A stretch of DNA of 35,210 bases from assembly GCF_017566145.1 (NCBI RefSeq), contig NZ_JABFCL010000017.1:1-35210 (forward strand). Reading direction: 5' to 3'. Below the pieces are notes generated by a model. It saw nothing but the letters and a program-made list of their open reading frames with translations, made no database searches and was not told the origin of the DNA. This DNA is from Bittarella massiliensis (ex Durand et al. 2017). GTDB lineage: Bacteria; Bacillota; Clostridia; Oscillospirales; Ruminococcaceae. Each line of letters starts with the position of its first letter. Positions within the stretch are counted from its first letter, which is position 1. This document shows, in pieces, positions 30,982-35,210 of this stretch. Made by a program: the position numbers and the translations under genes.

Positions 30982-32150
30982 AGTTCTTTGCCGACGCCGC
31001 CTATGAGAGCATCAACCACTACGGCGAGGAGCTGTGCGGCGACAAGGTGGAGTTTATCCGCGACCAGGGGGGCGGGTTTTACGCCGTGCTGGCCGACGGG
31101 TTGGGCAGCGGGGTCAAGGCCAACATCCTCTCCACCCTCACCAGCAAGATCATCGCCACCATGATGGCCGAGGGGGCCAAGCTCACCGAGTGCGTTGAGA
31201 CCATTGCCTCCACCCTGCCCAAGTGCTCCGAGCGGGGGCTGGCCTACTCCACCTTCACCATCGTCAAGGTCAAGCCCGACGGCTGGATCTACACCGCTGA
31301 GTTCGACAACCCCCTCATCATCTACTTTCGCGACGGCAAGTTGATGGAGCTTGCAAGGGAGGTGGTGGAGATCGACGGGAAGATCATCTACACCTCCTCC
31401 TTCCAGGCCCAGGTGGACGACATGCTGGTGATGTTTTCCGACGGGGTGGTTCACGCCGGGGTCGGCTCCCTGTTGGATCTGGGGTGGCAGTACGACAACA
31501 TTGTCAAGTACGCCGAGGAGGCCATGGAGAAGGACATCTCCCCCCGGGTGATGGCCAAGAAGATGGTCTCCACCGTGAACACCCTGTACATGAACAAGCC
31601 GGGGGACGACTCCACCGTCTGCGCCATCCGCTTTCGGGAGGGGCGGGCGGCCACCGTGATGGTGGGCCCCCCCGCCAAGAAGGAGATGGACGCCACGGTG
31701 GTCAACCGGCTGATGTACTCCAAGGGGCTGAAGGTGATCTGCGGCGGTACCACCTCCCAGATCGTCAGCCGGGTCACCGGGCGGGAGCTGAAGGTGCTGC
31801 TGGACTACGACAACCCGGCCCTGCCGCCCACCGCCCTCCTGCCGGGGGTGGACCTGGTGACCGAGGGGGTGCTGACCCTGCGCAAGGCGCTGGAGAACAT
31901 CCGCGAAATGGGGGAGACCGGGGGAGAGCACGAGCTGATCAACTACAAGAAAAAAGACGGCGCCACCAAGCTGACGAGGGTGCTGATGGAGGAGTCCACC
32001 GAGGTGCACTTTTTGGTGGGCCAGGCCCTCAACGAGGCACACCAGAACCCGGGGATGCCCGTCTCTCTGGGGCTGAAGTTCAGCCTGATCGGCGAGTTGG
32101 CGGAGGAGTTGCGAAAGACCGGAAAGCGGGTCACCATCGAGTACTTTTAA
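30978..32150 (+). CDS. SpoIIE/PP2C-family serine phosphatase
   Basis: A 390-residue protein. Residues ~1-218 form a SpoIIE-type PP2C domain with metal-site motifs YAVLADGLGSGVKA (35-48), MLVMFSDGVVHAG (149-161) and PGDDSTVCAIRF (208-219). Residues ~220-390 are a conserved-looking extension (for example LKVICGGTTSQIVSRVTGRE) for which I have no name. The first four bases overlap hydS, so the two are translationally coupled. The likely role is the output of the hydrogen sensor, dephosphorylating a Ser/Thr-phosphorylated partner such as an anti-sigma antagonist (inference). No such partner or matching kinase is in the window. Confidence 0.9.
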   Translation: MKFFADAAYESINHYGEELCGDKVEFIRDQGGGFYAVLADGLGSGVKANILSTLTSKIIATMMAEGAKLTECVETIASTLPKCSERGLAYSTFTIVKVKPDGWIYTAEFDNPLIIYFRDGKLMELAREVVEIDGKIIYTSSFQAQVDDMLVMFSDGVVHAGVGSLLDLGWQYDNIVKYAEEAMEKDISPRVMAKKMVSTVNTLYMNKPGDDSTVCAIRFREGRAATVMVGPPAKKEMDATVVNRLMYSKGLKVICGGTTSQIVSRVTGRELKVLLDYDNPALPPTALLPGVDLVTEGVLTLRKALENIREMGETGGEHELINYKKKDGATKLTRVLMEESTEVHFLVGQALNEAHQNPGMPVSLGLKFSLIGELAEELRKTGKRVTIEYF

Positions 32151-32156
32151 CTGGGG

Positions 32157-32248
32157 GCGGGGGCTTTTCCCCCGCACCAAAGGGGCGGGAGACCGCTTTT
32201 TAAAAGAGAACTGCCCGGGCAATCTCGACGATCGCCCGGGCAGTTCTC
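32157..32248. terminator. Double hairpin terminator between convergent genes
   Basis: First a 7-bp GCGGGGG/CCCCCGC hairpin (32157-32175), then a 15-bp perfect stem (32206-32220 with 32234-32248). T-rich sequence lies on the minus-strand side. It separates the hydS operon (+) from the CarD-like gene (-). Confidence 0.8.
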
Positions 32249-32281
32249 CCTTTGCGGGAACGGCGGCTTTGGCCGGCTTGG

Positions 32282-32809
32282 CTACTGGACGGGCCCCCTG
32301 TCGGGGGCGCCCTCAAACTCGTTTTGGATGGCGGCGTCGATCTCCTCAAAGGTGGCGCCGAGGGCGGTGGCCAGTTCCTCGCAGAGCAGTTCCTCCGCCC
32401 GCTTTTGGTACTGTAAGTCCATCTTGCCCGGCTTTTTGCCCTGGGAGAGGGTCTCCTCGCTCTTGGAGCGGATGGAGCAGATCAGCCGCGCCAGGTCCTC
32501 GCAGTCGTGGGACTCGAAAAAGCTGTGGTAGTGCTCGGCCAGGGTGCGCTGGTCCCGGCCGGCACAGGGCGCTGCCCGCAGCTGGGGCAGTTTTGCCAGC
32601 AGGGCCAGCCCCTCCTCCCGGGTGATGATGGGCCGCATGAAGGCCCCGGCGTCCACCGGGATGAAGATGGTGCCCGTGCCCCGCACAGGGGAGAGCTCGT
32701 AGTAGAGCCTCTCCTTGTCGGACACGGGGATACCGACGGGCGGGCCCACCCTCTCCACCCGGCAGACGCCGGTGTTCTCGTAAACAACGTACTCCCCAAT
32801 TTGAAACAT
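32282..32809 (-). CDS. CarD-like transcriptional regulator
   Basis: A 175-residue protein with an N-terminal CarD/CdnL RNA-polymerase-interacting domain (MFQIGEYVVYENTGVCRVER, YYELSPVRGTGTIFIPVD) and a helical C-terminal half containing LICSIRSKSEETLSQGKKPG and YQKRAEELLCEELATAL, the usual pattern in Clostridial CarD-like proteins. Such proteins bind the polymerase beta subunit and stabilise open complexes at some promoters. ATG 32809 has AAAAGGAGAG upstream. It sits 192 nt downstream of the sigma factor gene in the same direction, behind a spacer with its own direct repeats. Confidence 0.92.
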   Translation of the reverse strand: MFQIGEYVVYENTGVCRVERVGPPVGIPVSDKERLYYELSPVRGTGTIFIPVDAGAFMRPIITREEGLALLAKLPQLRAAPCAGRDQRTLAEHYHSFFESHDCEDLARLICSIRSKSEETLSQGKKPGKMDLQYQKRAEELLCEELATALGATFEEIDAAIQNEFEGAPDRGPVQ

Positions 32810-32897
32810 GGTCTCTCCTTTTCTCCGAACGGGCCAGGCGCGCCCCCCTCGGGCTGCGCCAAAGCGCGCCGCCCGGCAGCCGGACTGTCGCCCAGGC

Positions 32898-32965
32898 CGA
32901 AACGGCGCGCTTTCCCAACTCTATTTTACCACGTTTGGGCCGCCAATGATAGCGAAACGGCGCGC
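32898..32965 (-). repeat. 13-bp direct repeats upstream of the CarD-like gene
   Basis: CGAAACGGCGCGC occurs at 32898-32910 and 32953-32965, starts 55 bp apart. On the minus strand they flank a TAAAAT (32924-32929) that could be the -10 of the CarD-like gene. A regulatory role is possible. Confidence 0.5.
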
Positions 32966-33001
32966 ATTTTCTGCGGATTGCCGGCGGAGGGGGAAAACGG
33001 C

Positions 33002-34237
33002 CTACTCCGCCTGGGGGAAGGTAAGGGTCACCTGGCCGCTGGAGCGGTTGCCCACCCGGTCGGAGACAGAGAGGGTGTAGCGGCCGCCGGGGGCGGAGAA
33101 GACCGCCTCGCCCGCCGCTTCGTCCACCCAGAGGGGGGCGAAGGAGGTCCCCCCCTCGCCGGTCAGGGAGGCGCTGGCCCAGTTTACCCCGGCCCCCTCG
33201 TCCGACAGGGAAAAGACGGCCCGGCCCCCCTCCATCCGGGTGGAGAGGAGGAGGGGGCCCGCCCGGTCGACGGTTTGGACCGAGACTTCCCGCCGGGCCT
33301 CTTTCCCGCCGGTGCGGGCGAGGGCGGTGTAGAGGCCATTTTCCCCCGCCAGGGCCAGGTAGCTGCCGTCGGGCTGACGGTGCGCCGGGGCGGCCTGCCC
33401 ATCCGGCCCGACCAGGGTCACCTGGTCGGGGGTCGCCCCCGCCACCGAGATGGTGACGGGACAGGGCTGGGCGCGCCAGCCCGAAGCGGCCGTCACCCGG
33501 GCGATAGAGGGACCGCCGCCGCGCCCGGCGAGGAAGGCGGCGCCCCCCAGCAGCAGGGCCAGGGAGGCGGCTGCCGGGCGGGAGAGGCTGTGCTTTTGCC
33601 GGGGCTGGGGCGGCACTGGGCTGGGGAGCTTGCCCACCGCCCGGCCCACCGCCGGCCCCACCAGGAGGGCGGGGAGGCCCAGCAGCTGCCGCAGGCGGGC
33701 GCGGGCCCGGCTCAAGAGCCGCTGGGCGGTGGAGGGGGAGCAGTCCAGCGCCTGGGCGATCTCCGCCACGGTGCGGCGCTGGTAGTAGTGCAGCAGCACC
33801 GCCTCCCGCTGGCGGGGGTCCAGTTTTTCCAGGGCGGCCAGGAGGGCGCGCACCTCCTCTTTCTCGATGGCGGCCTCCTCGGGCAGGTGGCGGGCGTCGT
33901 CGTCGGGCTGGGCGGCCAGCTGCTGCGTTTCCGGCGGGGCGGCGTTTAGGGGGAACTGCTTTTGGCGCTGGGCCAGCCGCAGGCAGACCCGGTAGGCGGT
34001 GCGGTTGAGGTAGGCCACCAGGGCCTTGGGGCTGTCGATCTGCCCCATGTGGCGGTAGAGGGTGAGATAGGTCTCCTGCACCGCGTCTTCCGCCAGGGCC
34101 TGGTCGTGCAGCAGGGCGTAGGCCTGTTTCCACTGGATGGGAGCGGTGGCCTGGTAGAGGGCGTCAAAGGCGCGCTCGTCCCCCTCCCGCGCCCGCACCA
34201 AGAGCTCCCCCAGCTGGCGGTGGCCCAGTGCTGCCAT
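33002..34237 (-). CDS. ECF-type sigma factor with membrane anchor and extracellular domain
   Basis: A 411-residue fusion. Sigma region 2 lies at ~20-90 (ERAFDALYQATAPIQWKQAY, LAEDAVQETYLTLYRHMGQI) and region 4 at ~128-183 (LDPRQREAVLLHYYQRRTVA, LDCSPSTAQRLLSRARARLR). After a Pro-rich linker, one hydrophobic helix (~221-238, AAASLALLLGGAAFLAG) should cross the membrane. Residues ~255-411 are beta-rich, with two Ig-like units; the second ends YTLSVSDRVGNRSSGQVTLT. Sigma domains are thus tethered inside and a sensor-like region is outside, with no separate anti-sigma gene next to it. ATG 34237 follows GAAAGGGGG. It is divergent from a lectin-like secreted protein that may be its target (inference). 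Confidence 0.87.
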   Translation of the reverse strand: MAALGHRQLGELLVRAREGDERAFDALYQATAPIQWKQAYALLHDQALAEDAVQETYLTLYRHMGQIDSPKALVAYLNRTAYRVCLRLAQRQKQFPLNAAPPETQQLAAQPDDDARHLPEEAAIEKEEVRALLAALEKLDPRQREAVLLHYYQRRTVAEIAQALDCSPSTAQRLLSRARARLRQLLGLPALLVGPAVGRAVGKLPSPVPPQPRQKHSLSRPAAASLALLLGGAAFLAGRGGGPSIARVTAASGWRAQPCPVTISVAGATPDQVTLVGPDGQAAPAHRQPDGSYLALAGENGLYTALARTGGKEARREVSVQTVDRAGPLLLSTRMEGGRAVFSLSDEGAGVNWASASLTGEGGTSFAPLWVDEAAGEAVFSAPGGRYTLSVSDRVGNRSSGQVTLTFPQAE

Positions 34238-34271
34238 GGCATCCGCCCCCTTTCGTCAAATTTCGCCACCC

Positions 34272-34300
34272 ATTATAGCACGGATTGTGGGAAGGGAAAA
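34272..34300 (-). promoter_or_regulatory. Promoter of the sigma factor gene
   Basis: On the minus strand a perfect TATAAT (34272-34277) with TTTTCC (34295-34300) at 17 nt, the same -35/-10 pair as at the hydS promoter. Confidence 0.6.
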
Positions 34301-34433
34301 AGGAAAAATGGACCAGTGCATTTTTTTTTAAAAAATTTGCAAAAAGGTGACAGTGGGGGCTGCCGGGCTGCCTCTTATGAGTAAAATGATTCTGCCCCCT
34401 CGCTGCGAGGGGCGGGAAAGGGAGCGAAAAAAG

Positions 34434-35210
34434 ATGAAAAAGGGAATGCGGGCGGCGGCGCTGGGATTGGCGGCCGCCCTCTGTTTTAACCTGACACCAG
34501 CCTGGGCCTTTGCCGAGGAGGCGGAGGGGGACGGCGGCGACAGCTCCTCGGAGTTTGTGGGTGCTTTTGATCTGCGGGACATATTTGAGTTTAAGCAAAC
34601 AGCTGGCCGCGGCGGCTATATTTCCGAAAATTTTATGCATCTGGCGGATCGGATTGACAGCGCTGTCAACTCTGCCGACAATAGTTTGTATAGTGACTCC
34701 AGTGGAGTGTTCAGCCATCGTGAGGTATCTTTGCAAAGCAACTGGGAATTTGAGAGCAATTTTTCTTTGCAGGTTGATAAAAGCAAAGTGAGGGAAGGCG
34801 GTGCTGTCCAGTTTGTTCTTATGGACGAGGAGACGGATGAAACCTTTGCATTTGTGCAGCTGGGAAAGCTGGCTGGCAGAGAAGGGTATCTAATTGCATT
34901 TTGTACGGGGCTGTACTATGGTACGCCGCTCCAAAGTACAACGTTGGAGGAAGATGATGTAAAGGGTGTACACACCCTGCATGTCTCTTACGAGGCGTCA
35001 ACGCGGATGCTCACAGTTGAATACGCGGGGAAAACCTGTGCTCGAAAGTTGAATTTGCCAGGCAAGAATTTGGCTAAGGTGCGGATGTCAGCAAGCATAC
35101 ATTACGAGATTTCCGCACCTCTCGACACAGAGTCCAAAATAGAGGGGGAATTTGTCTCCGCCAAATACACCCACTACCAGCCGCAGTTCGTGAGCACCGA
35201 GCTTTTGGAC
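34434..35210 (+). CDS. Secreted lectin-like surface protein, 3' end outside window
   Basis: An open frame of 259 codons continues past the right edge. It begins with a signal peptide (MKKGMRAAALGLAAALCFNL, cut near AFA-EE at ~27) after GGGAGCG. The mature part is acidic and then beta-rich. WEFESNFSLQVDKSK, GGAVQFVLMDEETDETFAFV, YLIAFCTGLYYGTPL and LHVSYEASTRMLTVEYAGK look like the beta-sandwich of bacterial L-type lectin domains, though I hold this as probable only. From about codon 40 the codon choice changes sharply to AT-rich third positions (TTG, TTT, AAA, GTA), unlike every other gene here, then returns to GC-rich near the edge. This suggests a recently acquired or diversifying domain. 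Confidence 0.8.
   Translation, partial: MKKGMRAAALGLAAALCFNLTPAWAFAEEAEGDGGDSSSEFVGAFDLRDIFEFKQTAGRGGYISENFMHLADRIDSAVNSADNSLYSDSSGVFSHREVSLQSNWEFESNFSLQVDKSKVREGGAVQFVLMDEETDETFAFVQLGKLAGREGYLIAFCTGLYYGTPLQSTTLEEDDVKGVHTLHVSYEASTRMLTVEYAGKTCARKLNLPGKNLAKVRMSASIHYEISAPLDTESKIEGEFVSAKYTHYQPQFVSTELLD

Noticed and set aside
3265..32248. CRISPR array or insertion sequence made from the many perfect inverted repeats
   Set aside because: The repeats differ in sequence, lie singly behind genes and behave as terminators; no regular spacer pattern, transposase or flanking target duplication was seen.

Overview
The window comes from a GC-rich Gram-positive bacterium, most likely a gut member of the Clostridia close to Oscillospiraceae (inference). 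Support: very high G+C in codon third positions, GTG/TTG starts behind strong AGGAGG ribosome sites, Firmicutes-type families (LytR-CpsA-Psr protein, YtrA-type GntR regulator, UPF0340 protein, CarD-like regulator, LuxS), anaerobic [FeFe] hydrogenases, BMP-type nucleoside lipoproteins and sortase-like surface proteins. I saw no rRNA, tRNA, CRISPR array, phage or insertion sequence.

Layout. 1-4.7 kb: the 3' end of an extraordinary Cys/Gly/Thr repeat protein, an AIM24-family protein, an EamA transporter and an LCP cell-wall protein. 4.9-8.1 kb: uracil-DNA glycosylase, then a GntR/ABC-ATPase/permease operon with a clear promoter-operator and a small membrane ORF at its end. 8.4-12.1 kb: a beta-helix surface protein split by a one-base frameshift, and a gene joining a TetR DNA-binding domain to the C-terminal half of a MATE transporter. 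12.2-16.2 kb: an NMT1/SsuA-type ABC importer whose binding-protein gene is separated from the ATPase-permease pair by trmO on the other strand. 16.4-17.7 kb: luxS behind a structured leader, then a UPF0340 gene.

17.7-26.7 kb is a probable nucleoside/ADP-ribose salvage island: an ADP-ribosylglycohydrolase-family protein, two paralogous BMP lipoproteins and three paralogous nucleoside hydrolases. They lie in two converging groups with a degraded coding remnant between them. No BMP permease or ATPase is present. 27.0-32.2 kb is a divergent hydrogen locus. A group-B-like [FeFe] hydrogenase with a small 2Fe-2S partner runs leftward from a consensus promoter with a Rex-like site. A sensory (HydS, group C-like) hydrogenase with a PAS domain, a NuoE-like 2Fe-2S protein and a SpoIIE/PP2C phosphatase run rightward. 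The inferred logic is that HydS senses H2 or redox state and signals through the phosphatase, while the group B enzyme turns over H2.

32.2-35.2 kb: a CarD-like regulator, an ECF-type sigma factor carrying a membrane anchor and predicted extracellular beta-sandwich domains, and, divergent from it, the start of a secreted lectin-like protein of lower G+C that runs off the window. The most unusual items are the TetR-MATE chimera, the membrane-tethered sigma factor, the nucleoside island, the hydrogen-sensing pair and the Cys-rich repeat protein.
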